The notes under the pieces were generated by a model. It was not told where the DNA came from and did not search any database. It was given only the letters and a program-made list of their open reading frames with translations. This document shows positions 27,601-36,469 of a stretch of DNA of 64,000 nt, piece after piece. The stretch spans positions 29,065,533 to 29,129,532 of the forward strand of contig NC_135170.1 of NCBI RefSeq assembly GCF_041146795.1, in the 5' to 3' direction. Made by a program: the position numbers and the translations under genes. The stretch is from Maylandia zebra. Lineage: Eukaryota > Chordata > Actinopteri > Cichliformes > Cichlidae. Within the stretch, counting starts at the first letter, position 1. Every line of letters starts with the position of its first letter.

Positions 27601-30600
27601 AGGGCTTGCAATATCGCTAGCCCGACGTCCCGGAGCTAGCGATTTTTTCAGTCGGGCTACCAAAATCTATCTCTTCCCTGCCCGTCGGGCTATTGTAGGA
27701 AAAATATATGTCAATGCTTTTGCATTCTTTCAGAAATGTAGCTGGGTAATTATGTCATTGGCATCGGTGAGCCACTGTCAATATGTGACATATTGAAGTC
27801 GCGTTTGAATTTGCGCTTGTTTTTTTGCTTTCACTTTGCAATCGTGCGAACTGTGTATAGAGAGCGACAGCACTGATCTGTGAGTGATGATAATTTGTGC
27901 ACCAATTCCTCTGACATCGTCTTATTAATGTTAGCTTACTATGCAAACATGACAAGTGAAATCTCCCGCAGCTTAAACATGTGAGAGGTTGATCGTGCAG
28001 AGAATCGCTGAGCTTATGTGAGTGCGTGTGTAAAAGCATTTCAGTTCTGCTGAGCCAAATAAGACAGGTCAGGGTGAAGAAGTGACAGCCAAATAAAAGC
28101 TTACCACAAAACGGAGAAGTTATGACAAATCAGACTATAAGGCAAAAAGAAAGTGCAGCTTTATGGTTTCATGGACAAAATAATTTCTGTGGCTGCAATA
28201 TGACGAGCTATATAACCAGGGCTGCACATAAGTGGTCCGCAGGTGCGCATTCGCTGTCAAAATAAAAAACGCGCACAAGGGTTAGGGTTAAATTTAAAAA
28301 CTGTACTTTTGAGTTAAAATATATATTTATAATTTTAATAAATGACAAATTAAAAATGCATGAACATTTTTTTTGTATCGAAAAAATATCGAACCGTGAC
28401 ACCAAAGTATCGAACCGAACCGTGAATTTTGTGTATCGTTGCACCCCTAGTAGCTACATTACAAAACCAAGACGACATCTCATACTTTCCTAGCACAAAT
28501 TTTGGGTGTTTTTTGAATATTAAAACAAAACAAAAAAACCCTAACAAAACAGTGGATATTATACGGCTCTGATACTTGCTGACAGTACAGTAAGTCTCTT
28601 ACTCTCCACCAGTTCAACTAAAGAATGTTCCTGAAAAGAGGTTTCTTGCAGTACCTGCCACCTGGAAATGTTCAAAGACTAAAGAAGGAATGCCTTGAGG
28701 TGACGGGCTTTTTGTGAATTGTAGTGTATTATGTTTCATCATTGTTTTTGCAGTAAATTGAAGCTGGAGAACCATAAGGTCAGTTGTCAGGGACAGACTG
28801 ACAAGCAGGCTGAGCCTTAGGTTTAGGAGGAGTTTGCTCTTAAAGCCCAGGGGATTAGTTACGGTCTGCCTGGGCTAAATGAAGCAGGAAGCACTGATAG
28901 ATTAATTAGAGTTTAGCCTGCTTCATATGACCTCTGTTTAGACAGCCATAGCAACCCAACACATTGCATGCTAAAATCCAACTGTAACGCTCCAATTTGG
29001 TTGTGGGTAGAAGAACAAACTATAAAATGTACTAAAAGATGGTTATATTACAGTATGTCATTGCATTTTATAATGTCTGTGAAGTTATATGCATAACAGA
29101 TCTGGACTAATATGCATTAATGCATTTATGGCAGTTTTGTACACTGCAAGACACTTTACCTAAAACTTCTCAGCAGGCATATTTTGTTTCATGGTGTTTT
29201 TTGCAAAATTGCAAAATGTAGTTATTTTCCTTGGTCTGCATGCATGAGGATATTTACTCTATTAAGAAATTTCTTCTACTAAAAATATGCCTAAAAGTGT
29301 TTTTTGCATGGTATTTTTTTGGCTTTAATATGATTTGCTTTTATTTACATGGCACGCCTGCCTGTGTCTTTGTCCAGGTTTGGACTTCCACGAGGACCTG
29401 CATCGCATTGGAGCAAAGGAGGGTCTGAAAGGACGTAAACTGCAGAAGGCTATGGAGAGCTACGCTTGGAACATCACTGTGCTGAAGGTTAGTGAACCCC
29501 TCCTACAACACAGCAACAAGCCTAATGATTAATCTAAACCCCCCATTTGTATAAAGTACAACTATTAAAACTGATTAATGTGCATTTGAGATTACTATGG
29601 GGACTGTACCCAACTGGACAAGCAATCTGAGACCATGTTGCTGAGATTAAATAACATAATGTCTTAAGAAAGCTCACTGGGCTAATTGTATTTCCCTCTT
29701 CTCTAATCCCTAAACCTCTTAATTAATTACTGTTGAGTCCAAGTACCATTTTATTTATTTGGTCGTGTAACTATCTTGACAAGACATGATAGGATTGTTC
29801 GCGCTTGTTTGTAGACACACATATGCTGCTCTGTTATTCCTCATAAGGAGACACTGGATCCCCTAGACATGCCTTGATGATGATGCATTCTTGTCTTTGC
29901 CTGCCCCTTGACACAGGAGATAAGGCTGCTCAATGCTCTCATCTCATTTCCTCTACGACTGCTGCCGGTAATAGCAACGCTAAAATAACGCCACATGCTA
30001 AGTACAGACAGAGTGGCTTGAGCATTAGGATAGATAGATGTCTTCTCCTTTTCATGCCAGTCTTGCCAGATGGAAAACAACAAAAAGGGGGTTGCATTGC
30101 TGCTAGGGTTAAAATGATGTCCTCCACCCATCTATGGTGCAATTTATGCCCTTGCTGTTTAGGTAGACCAGCTGTCCAGAATCTATCTCAGTACTAACCA
30201 CATTCACACACCTTATTTTTCCGATCGTCGTCTCCCCCCCCCCTTTTCGTCTGTTCTCCTGTGATGAGCCACCCTTTCAATAACAAGGTGGCACCCACAT
30301 AACTCCGTCTTGTCCTCTTCCCATTCTTCAGTTGTAATCTGCGTCTCATAGTGAACATTTGGTGAGAGCTTGGTGCTTGTTTGCCAAGGCTGGCAGCCGT
30401 ACCCAGTTATTATTTCACCTGTCAGCCTCTCCAGATTCTCAGCAGGCCAGGAAGTACTCGCTGGTTGTTAGTTGGAAGTGTGGGATGCTGGGAGGAAAGC
30501 CGAGGGAAGAGCCATGTCCTATATGTTTGTCAGTGTTCGTCTCTAGCTCCCTCTCCAACCTTACTTTGACAGTTTCTGTCAGTTCGGGGCTGTCACGGTG

Positions 30601-32912
30601 AATGAGGGTATTTGCCCATTTCTGCCACTTATTGTTCCAGTTAGTCAAGAGAAAAGAAAAATCAAAGAGAGAGAAAGAGATCCTTTGAAGCAAATGTCAG
30701 CCATATTGCTGTCCTTTTTAGAAGAATAACAGGGTTTGAAAAAAGACGTGTCTCCCAAATCGTTCACGTTTTGTACTTTCTAGTGTTATAATCTGTTTTC
30801 TTGGGCAGTTACATATAATTAAATAACCTCCTCTTAAATTCACTCAGATTTTGGCCTCCTCAGTGTTTTCTGTGGTAAGCCAATGTAACTCGAACCCTTT
30901 TATATGTGATTAAATCAAATTCTGGTAGATGTCTTGTTTTAATATAAGAACTGACTCAATCTATATGTCCCAATGATGCTTATACTCTGCTGTCTCTTCT
31001 AACTCCCCGTGAATGTCTATAAATGTAAAATAATACCTAGAGGCAAGTTATCGACTACTCGATTTCTCTCAGAGGAGTGGTCCGTTTCTGATAAACAAAA
31101 AGGACACGGGTCTAGAATTTAATGAGGATATAGTTGTGGGATTTAGTAGCTGTCCTTACATCAGCTTAGCCTCCTGCGGACAACGTTAGGCCAGCTGTAG
31201 GGGTGAATGCATGCAAAGACAAGTGTAGCCGTTATTTGACTCAGACAGCACAGGATAAGCTTCTTGCCATCTTATTTTATGCCTGGTGAGTCATGACTTA
31301 CATAATTTCTTTTTTTTCCCCTCCTTTTTTTATTCCAAACATATGACATGCTCATACTCCGGGTTTGCATGCTGTATTGGTTGAGCTAAAATGCCACTTG
31401 CAGTGTATTAACATCACCAACGGGTAGATCGCAGGCCATCGTCTGCAGAGCATCACCTTTAGTCTTACCCCAGTATGTCATACCGCTGTACCTGTCTTGT
31501 GGCACTAAGAACTTTATCCCTTTCGCCGTTTATATTTTAGTCTGGTCCACAACAGGTCAGACTGTATCTCTTCACAAGGAGGTTAGCCCAGCAAGCTGTC
31601 GCAGCACGTCAGACAGACCGAAGTTCAGTGCGAGGGAGGTAAAATATGCAGATAAAAGGAAAATTGCTTTCAACTTTCTTGTGAGCAGATGTTGAAGTGG
31701 ACATGCTGGAGGAATCTGGCGAGAGTAAACCCTGAGGGGAAGAGTCAAGAATTAGATTGTTCAAGTGGAGGGAGTTTGTCGAAGCGTGTGGTCTTTCTCC
31801 CTTTTTTTTCATCTCCTTTGGACAGTTCTAATAATATAAGCACCTCTTACACACAGAAATAACTGCCTGTGGAGAAAACTCCACCACATTTCCACATGGC
31901 AGAGACAGCTAGCTTAAGGGAGGGAGGCAGCCATGGCAGTGGCCCAGATTGACTTGACAGTGCCGTAGCGCAGGATGCCTGCCCTGACCACTTCCTCCAC
32001 ATATGGCAGGGTTTCATCTCTGGGGTGTTCAAATAAAGAGCAGAAATGTAGTATAACATTGCCACCATATGCCAGCAGTACTTACAAGCTGAGAGGAACA
32101 GTACAAAGGGCTGGCAAGAAACCAAAGCCCTTTGTTCATTGGCTTCATACTGCCCCCTTCTGCATCTTTTTGAGTAATACATTAACAATAAGCAATAATA
32201 TAAGCACCTTTACTTTCTTCTCACTAAAAAGTCATGCAGATGATGGTCATTTAGAGATTAAAATCTATTTTCTAAAAAAAACAAAAAATAAGAGGGATAA
32301 AAGAAAATTGCATTGATGGTGTTATTTAAAATAGACTTAGTATAAGTAGCCTTTAGGGAATGCTGTTTGAATGCATTTAAATTTTATATAGTTGAGTGAT
32401 ATTAACAAATGTTTCTTTCTGCTTCTTCTTCTGTGTCTAAATCTTAGGGCCAGGCTGACCTGCTAAAGCACGCAAAGAGTGAGGCACTGGACACTCTGCG
32501 TCAGATCCACTGTGCAGCTCAGTCCTGTGGCCTCAGTAAAAATGGAGCAGCTTCCCCACAGCTTCAGCACCATCCTCACCACCAGCCGCAGCAGACACAG
32601 CAGCAGCCTCAGGCCAAGACCCACCCAGCGCCTCCACTGCTGTGCCAACCCCAAAATCAGCTCCAGTCTCAGACCGCACCTCAGGCTTATCTGCACCCGA
32701 ATCCCCAGCAATATCCCCAGCTGCATCCCCAGCTATCGGCTCCTCCTCTGGCCCCACCTGTTCCAAAACCACCTGCCTACCCTCAACCGCCACCGCTACC
32801 CCAGCACCAGTTTCAATTCCAAAACCAGCAGCAGGGGGCAGCAGTACCTCTCGACACCATCCCCGAGAAAGAAAAAGAGACTGTCAGTGACAGTCCTGCG
32901 GGATCCTGCTGA
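7143..32912 (+). CDS. plcl5: Inactive phospholipase C-like protein (PLCL/PRIP family), 5'-partial
   Basis: Coding exons are 7143-9629, 14871-15074, 18801-18876, 29378-29487 and 32448-32912. All have AG/GT borders and join in frame (1,113 residues plus stop). PRIP proteins are cytosolic scaffolds that bind inositol phosphates through a PH domain and also bind PP1, PP2A and GABA-A receptor trafficking proteins; they do not cleave PIP2. In order, the sequence shows a KTVSF PP1-docking motif, PH domain, EF-hand region, PLC X and Y boxes, C2 domain and the PRIP C-terminal helical region. Similarity is closest to PLCL2: exon 2 opens with DGSKQ, where PLCL2 has DGTKQ. The exon for the first ~110 residues was not recognised and is probably upstream of the window. 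Family membership is certain. Adjacency to hcrt suggests the fish paralogue named plcl5; the alternative name is plcl2-like. Confidence 0.9.
9630..14870 (+). other. PLCL intron (5.2 kb)
   Basis: The intron lies between two phase-0 PLCL exons. It contains the piggyBac-type MITE at 9895-10204 and a T/GT-rich run near 10801-10830. The longest ORF (13202-13636, minus) has no recognisable homology or splice context. Nothing else was identified. Confidence 0.8.
9895..10204. mobile_element. piggyBac-type MITE with TTAA target duplication
   Basis: TTAA occurs at 9895-9898 and 10201-10204. Just inside are inverted ends CCTCCTAGGACC and GGTCTTAGGAGG (one mismatch). The core is 302 bp with no coding capacity. 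A TTAA duplication with short terminal inverted repeats is diagnostic of piggyBac-mobilised elements. Confidence 0.8.
14871..15074 (+). CDS. plcl5: PLCL exon (68 codons) after the C2 domain
   Basis: This phase-0 exon encodes [12 protein letters not shown] through NAYDM, matching the PLCL2 block [12 protein letters not shown] that follows the C2 domain. The acceptor is ttcttcccag and the donor GTAAAA at 15075. It belongs to the PRIP C-terminal helical region and has no known catalytic role. Confidence 0.95.
17183..17290 (-). mobile_element. Fragment of a Tc1-like fish repeat
   Basis: The text 'ttgattgaccacaacatt', 'aaaaccactaacctgcc' and 'aaaatagctctggc' resembles the start of a dispersed fish Tc1/mariner-type element whose usual text is ...accacctgcctaat...caaaacagc.... 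It is highly diverged and identified only by remembered consensus. Confidence 0.45.
17970..18000 (-). repeat. C-rich tract, potential G-quadruplex on minus strand
   Basis: Runs of C separated by single A residues (ccccccaccc and following) give at least four G-runs of three or more on the minus strand within about 30 bases. A role is unknown. Confidence 0.6.
18420..18680 (-). mobile_element. Fragment of a Tc1-like fish repeat
   Basis: The segments 'ggcacatccctctgatgc', 'tcgattggattcggatctg' and 'aatatccacatgaatgcaa' followed by 'ccaaggttt' occur in the same order as in a widespread fish Tc1/mariner-type element, whose transposase lies on the opposite strand. The copy is strongly degraded. 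Confidence 0.5.
18801..18876 (+). CDS. plcl5: PLCL exon (76 bp, ends in split codon)
   Basis: This short exon encodes [19 protein letters not shown] and then TQAQRA, aligning with the PLCL2 segment VIQSLKTLIENADAVYEKI. The acceptor is tattgtag and the donor GTATGT at 18877. The last base is the first base of a Gly codon completed in the next exon, 10.5 kb away. Confidence 0.93.
21345..21960 (-). mobile_element. Degraded Tc1/mariner-like element, transposase antisense
   Basis: The minus strand resembles the N-terminal helix-turn-helix part of a Tc1-type transposase (a SETADLLGFSRTTIS-like motif decayed at about 21690-21790). The plus strand shows recognisable phrases such as 'gtctggcaccaacaa', 'ctcctctgacctctagcatc' and a terminal 'aataaaggggacactgag'. 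Indels and stops break the frame, so no active protein is possible. Confidence 0.75.
23795..24785 (-). mobile_element. Non-LTR retrotransposon (LINE) ORF2 fragment
   Basis: Read on the minus strand, this encodes pieces of a fish LINE reverse transcriptase and its C-terminal region: fragments matching SEGRxEKEID, VVVKRE, KAKLxIY and LSLRDRIR in the expected order (best ORF 23950-24324, minus). Plus-strand 'ggacatgcccaaaacacctg' and 'gagagatataatgtctcca' are the antisense of the usual downstream region. Frameshifts and stops show it is dead. Clade not assigned. Confidence 0.8.
26794..28449. mobile_element. Non-autonomous hAT element 3 (1,656 bp)
   Basis: Terminal inverted repeats taggggtgcaacgata and tatcgttgcacccct(a) are bounded by perfect 8-bp duplications GTAGCTAC (26786-26793 and 28450-28457). 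Subterminal TATCGA/GAACCG motifs repeat inward from both ends. The interior has a 49-bp palindrome (26905-27024), a second hairpin (27613-27643) and, near 28219, a start resembling another hAT end (cagggctgcacataagtgg), suggesting nested or composite origin. There is no transposase ORF. Confidence 0.9.
26905..27024. repeat. 49-bp inverted repeat inside hAT element 3
   Basis: Arms 26905-26953 and 26976-27024 are complementary with only a few mismatches around a 22-base loop. RNA or single-stranded DNA from here would fold into a long hairpin. Confidence 0.9.
29378..29487 (+). CDS. plcl5: PLCL exon (110 bp) of conserved C-terminal region
   Basis: This exon completes the split Gly codon and encodes [19 protein letters not shown] and the following [17 protein letters not shown], one of the best conserved PRIP C-terminal blocks. 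The acceptor is tgtccag and the donor GTTAGT at 29488. It ends in phase 0, which fixes the reading frame of the last exon. Confidence 0.95.
29488..32447 (+). other. PLCL intron (3.0 kb)
   Basis: No repeat or exon was identified with confidence. The ORFs at 31847-32188 (minus) and 31975-32316 (plus) show no homology I recognise. Confidence 0.7.
32448..32912 (+). CDS. plcl5: PLCL terminal exon with Gln/Pro-rich insertion
   Basis: Read in phase 0, this exon gives 154 residues. It starts [17 protein letters not shown] and CGLSK, matching PLCL2 GQADLLKYAKNETLENL and CGLNK. A 106-residue segment follows, with 27 Gln and 26 Pro by my count plus eight His, and it contains no in-frame stop. The exon closes with IPEKEKE and SPAGSC before TGA at 32910-32912. 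Human PLCL2 has an IPEK at the same place only about 19 residues after CGLNK, so this tail carries roughly 87 extra residues. The frame has no ATG of its own. Longer plus- and minus-strand ORFs over the same bases are shadows. Confidence 0.93.
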   Translation, partial: GQADLLKHAKSEALDTLRQIHCAAQSCGLSKNGAASPQLQHHPHHQPQQTQQQPQAKTHPAPPLLCQPQNQLQSQTAPQAYLHPNPQQYPQLHPQLSAPPLAPPVPKPPAYPQPPPLPQHQFQFQNQQQGAAVPLDTIPEKEKETVSDSPAGSC

Positions 32913-34863
32913 CCCACTGCCTGTGCCCACAGAGAATCCGTCCCAAAGAGAGACAGTGAGATAGAGAAGCAGAAAGGTGTAGAAAGAAAGCAAGAGGTCA
33001 GTAAAGAAAGAGAGATGGAGGAAGTTGCTGAGAAGTTGAAAGAGATGATGAGGAGGAGGAAGCCTCGTCGTGTTAGAAGCGAGACGCAAGTTTGAGAGGT
33101 GATTTGAGTTGGCCAGAGATATGAAAGAGAAGCGAGATACTACACTTCAGCTAGAAGTGAAAAACAGAAGGATAACAGCTGAAAACATCAGTGAGTTACA
33201 TACCCCTGTCTCTCTCTGGGCACTGCTATTTTCAAGCCCCTCCACGATGTACTCTAGCTCTGTGGGTACAGGCTTTACCTCACTTTGGCATTTAATGCCA
33301 CAAATTTGCCTTTTTATTTTCAGAGACACCTTGGCATGTCTTCGAGTGTTTATTTCTTCACATTCACACTTTCCCTCCCACAACTAAGACATACAGGAAA
33401 CCCTCACTTATTCTGATGATGAAGAGGAGGCCATTTTAATTTTAGTGGCACAAAGTAGAGCAGCTCTACTAGTCTGTAGGGGTCACAAATGGCCATTTCA
33501 GCACAAAATAAGCAGCTGTAGTGCTAAAATAGAAAACAAAATCACCCTGATGTATTATTGCTGGTGTCAGTCTTCATCAGGCCCCTCAGATCTCTAGTGT
33601 CAATTCTCTTAGGGTTTAAGTTCTCCGGCATTCTTATACACTCCTCACACAATCTTTTTGTCTCCTTCCTAGGGGCTATGTATATGATGTTATGTGAATT
33701 GATGTCCTGGTCCCTAGGATGGAGCACGTCCTTAAGTGGCGGAGTTCACCAGTCAGTCACAACTGGAATATTTGACCCCTCCCGTTAGAGGTCAAAGATC
33801 ATCAGGAACATGATACTGCTGTCTATAAGAATAAAGTGACTATAGATGTAAAATGTATGCAAAGTGTAAGAAGGGAACATATATTGCTATAATAATTCTG
33901 AGACATTCATGATTGATATTATTATAACTGTTGTTAGTTTTATTGATATCCTAAGTATTTTTTAACATTACTTCCACATACACAGTGATTTGACACCTGT
34001 TGTTCTGTGGTGCAGATCAAGCCAACCAGTGCATGTGGGATTGGAATGAAAGGTTTGGGGGTTAGCACCACAACACAACAGTCAAACAGTAACCTGACGT
34101 GTTTCACTTCAAAGTGAGTGTGGATTCTGTAAGAGATCTCTTAAGTGGCCCATTAAAACTGGCTTCATTGTTTCTCCTGTCTCCTCTTGTTCATTACTAT
34201 TTAATAATCATTCAAGTAGCGATATGAACTGGGATAAATGGATGTTCTTTGCAATTTTATTTCGATTTTTAAACTGATAAACTGATATAAGGTTTTTACT
34301 GTGCAGGGTTCACACACGGTGCCACTGCTTTTATTTTTTAAAGAGACCTAGCCATTTGAAAGCAACAATCAATATAGCTTTACAAAAGTGCACTGTAATG
34401 CATAGTCAATTCTCAATCGATCTTAAATGATTGACTTATTACTAAAATAGATTTAAGCCATTTAGTTTATCATGAATGAGATAGCACTGCTTCCTGTTGT
34501 CCATAAGATGGCAACAAACATTAAGTAAATGGTTGTGAGGATAAAAACAACTTTTAAGAGTTGTTATCTTGTTATTTTTACTGCAAATTTTCCCCGATTT
34601 GTAAAGCAGATCATTTGTGCACAGATGTGTCTGACATGCCTGACACCCTACCGGAAGTCTTTTTCTAGGTCTTTTCTTGTGAAGTGCTTTCACTATGAGA
34701 GAGTAAAGTCCATGCATCCTCATTAGCATAGACTTTGAATGAACTTGTCATTAGAGCAGAGAAAGGGCAGCCGTTTTTAAAAAAAATATATATATATATA
34801 TTTGCTAATAGACTTCAGCCCCTCACCAGTCATTGTAATGGTATGTCTTAATAAACCTTTAGC
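32913..34863 (+). other. PLCL 3' UTR and PLCL-hcrt spacer
   Basis: A purine-rich (GAGA/AAAG) stretch follows the stop and is presumably 3' UTR. The AATAAA at 33830 may end the transcript. The rest is AT-rich spacer with a short TA run near 34788-34801. No gene is supported. Confidence 0.6.
33830..33835 (+). terminator. Possible PLCL poly(A) signal
   Basis: An AATAAA lies 0.9 kb past the PLCL stop and 1.3 kb before hcrt exon 1. It is a plausible 3' end, but no transcript data are available to choose it. Confidence 0.35.
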
Positions 34864-34919
34864 ATGCAGCCACAAAAACATACCTGCAGTGCATCAAAGG
34901 TCCACTCAGGCGTCTTGGA

Positions 34920-34950
34920 GATGACCTGGGATAGGCCGCTAATTAATGGC
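34920..34950 (+). promoter_or_regulatory. hcrt: Candidate hcrt proximal regulatory motifs
   Basis: A TGACCT nuclear-receptor-like half site (34922-34927) is followed by TAATTAA (34940-34946), a homeodomain/LIM-homeodomain core, about 130-160 bp upstream of the TATA box. Lhx9 and nuclear receptors are known hcrt regulators in vertebrates. The assignment here rests on short motifs and is inference. Confidence 0.35.
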
Positions 34951-35079
34951 AGAAAGCTTTACAGCAAACTTCAAATGAGCAAAGACCCAAAAAAAAGAGA
35001 GAATCAGTGGTTTTGTGCTACGTTTGTCACTGGTCTAAATGACGTCCAGAGGACTGATGGGATGGATGGCACAGGACAA

Positions 35080-35087
35080 TATAAAAG
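35080..35087 (+). promoter_or_regulatory. hcrt: hcrt TATA box
   Basis: TATAAAAG lies about 100 bp upstream of the probable hcrt start codon, which would place transcription initiation near 35110 and give a short 5' UTR. The position fits a compact, strongly cell-type-restricted neuropeptide promoter. Confidence 0.75.
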
Positions 35088-35178
35088 ACACTCATTCTAC
35101 CCCTGGGACCAGATGACTTCCCTTCAGACAACAGAGCAGATGTTGTGGTTCCCCACCAAGTTCCAACAAGCTGCTGGG

Positions 35179-36301
35179 ATGGAAATGAATAACAAGGTAA
35201 GAAGACAGCTTCATTTTTTTTGTTTGTTTGTTGAGCATTTGTCATGGTTTTACTTTGCTGATTTGTTTTGTTTGTTCTTTTTAATTGCTTTTTCTACATT
35301 AGCATCCTTTTGTGCTGCTAAGGGTATAAGCAGCCTACTGAAAAACAATTTGGGATATTTGGTATCAGTTATTCAATTCTCAAGTGTAGTGGAGGAATAC
35401 ATTTAATGCATTTTCCTATAAATATTTAACTGACCATTTCCTACTGAATGTGGTTTTATCATGTCACCAAGCTCCTATGATAAATACATATGTACATTTA
35501 TTATACAGCATCTTCTCTTCTGTAACCCTGGAGTGAGGGAATAAAAATAAATAGAAGAATAGAAATAATTTCCCTATGATATAGGAGAAATAACTAATTA
35601 TGCCTGGCTATATACATATATGTTCAGGCTTATAAACTTTATCATTAAATGGGGGCTGTTTGTATTGTACGTAATGCAATGTTGGTTAAAATTTAAGCTT
35701 ACCAACATGTTGCATGGGCATGTTGATACTGACTGACTAGTGCTTTAGGCTTATTATCATTGTTTATAATAGATTTCAGTATTATTTTATTATAAATTCA
35801 GTGATTTATATTTATTATGCATTGGAATTTGTCCATTCAATTTCATATTAATTCACATTTACATGCACTTCATGCATTTTCTGTTATTTAATCATACCTC
35901 TTTAATCCTAAAAATCATATTTTTAATCTGACCAGAAAGCCATGGTATTGGTCTTGCTGCTGCTACTGTCTCAGCTGGCCTGTGACGCTCACAGCGAGCC
36001 TGAGTGCTGCAGAGAACCGTCTCGTCCCTGCCGCCTTTATGTGTTGCTGTGTCGCTCAGGCAACAAGGGACCGGGTGGAGCCCTCACGGATGATGCGGCC
36101 GCTGGGATCCTCACTCTGGGCAAACGAAAAGAGGACGAGTATCGCTTTCAGAGCCGACTCCAACAGCTCCTACAAGGCTCCAGGAACCAAGCAGCAGGGA
36201 TTCTGACAATGGGGAAGAGAACCAGAGAGAGAGCTGGGGAGCAGTACATGGACTGGATGGCTCAATCTGGAACGACCATTATGACACCCCTGCCTGTTTG
36301 A
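35179..36301 (+). CDS. hcrt: Hypocretin/orexin neuropeptide precursor
   Basis: The exons are 35179-35196 and 35936-36301, joined at GTAAGA and an accag acceptor in phase 0 (127 residues). The product is the hypothalamic precursor of orexin-A and orexin-B, ligands of HCRT receptors controlling arousal and feeding. The short exon 1 (MEMNNK) mirrors the mammalian MNLPSTK exon. Exon 2 starts KAMVLVLLLLLSQLACDAHS, a signal peptide. Orexin-A follows with CC-x5-C-x6-C and ends GILTL-GKR. Orexin-B ends NQAAGILTM-GKR. Both GKR sites specify dibasic cleavage and C-terminal amidation. A short C-terminal peptide ends MTPLPV. I chose ATG 35179 for its G at -3 and its match to other species. The in-frame ATG at 35140 would add 13 residues before the signal peptide; 35185 is a third option. 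Confidence 0.95.
35197..35935 (+). other. hcrt intron
   Basis: This single AT-rich intron separates the start-codon exon from the peptide exon, the same architecture as mammalian HCRT. No internal feature was seen. Confidence 0.9.
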
Positions 36302-36463
36302 AACTGAGTAAAACCAGGGATGCTGTTTAGATGAAAAAAGTCACATCTTCCACCAAATGTATATTTTTTTTTTTCCTCAGAAATAATGTGAATTTGAATG
36401 TGATCTCCAAATTTTAGGAAAAATGTTCTATATTGTACATATATGTAAAAGGGTCTGTGATCT

Positions 36464-36469
36464 AATAAA
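36464..36469 (+). terminator. hcrt: hcrt poly(A) signal
   Basis: AATAAA lies 163 bp after the hcrt stop codon, giving a short 3' UTR typical of neuropeptide genes. Confidence 0.75.

Larger units (their letters stand above)
18877..29377 (+). other. PLCL intron (10.5 kb) rich in transposon remnants
   Basis: The largest PLCL intron holds a minus-strand Tc1-like copy (21345-21960), a minus-strand LINE fragment (23795-24785), an A-rich repeat-like stretch to about 25420 and a complete hAT element (26794-28449). ORFs inside are transposon remnants or chance. No host exon was found. Confidence 0.8.

Noticed and set aside
31847-32316. Opposing 113-codon ORFs in the last PLCL intron
   Set aside because: No homology, splice sites or codon pattern supports either. 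The proteins look random.
32479-32964. 161-codon plus ORF and overlapping minus ORFs over the PLCL last exon
   Set aside because: They are out-of-frame readings of the Gln/Pro-rich tail. The splice phase from 29487 and the conserved CGLSK and IPEK blocks fix a different frame.
33542-33788. Possible Penelope-like or other retroelement scrap in the PLCL 3' region
   Set aside because: The text looked faintly familiar, but no conserved motif or boundary could be shown.
34864-35406. 180-codon plus-strand ORF over hcrt exon 1
   Set aside because: It runs through the promoter, TATA box, exon 1 donor and intron of hcrt and resembles no protein. The real hcrt frame only shares its exon 1 part.
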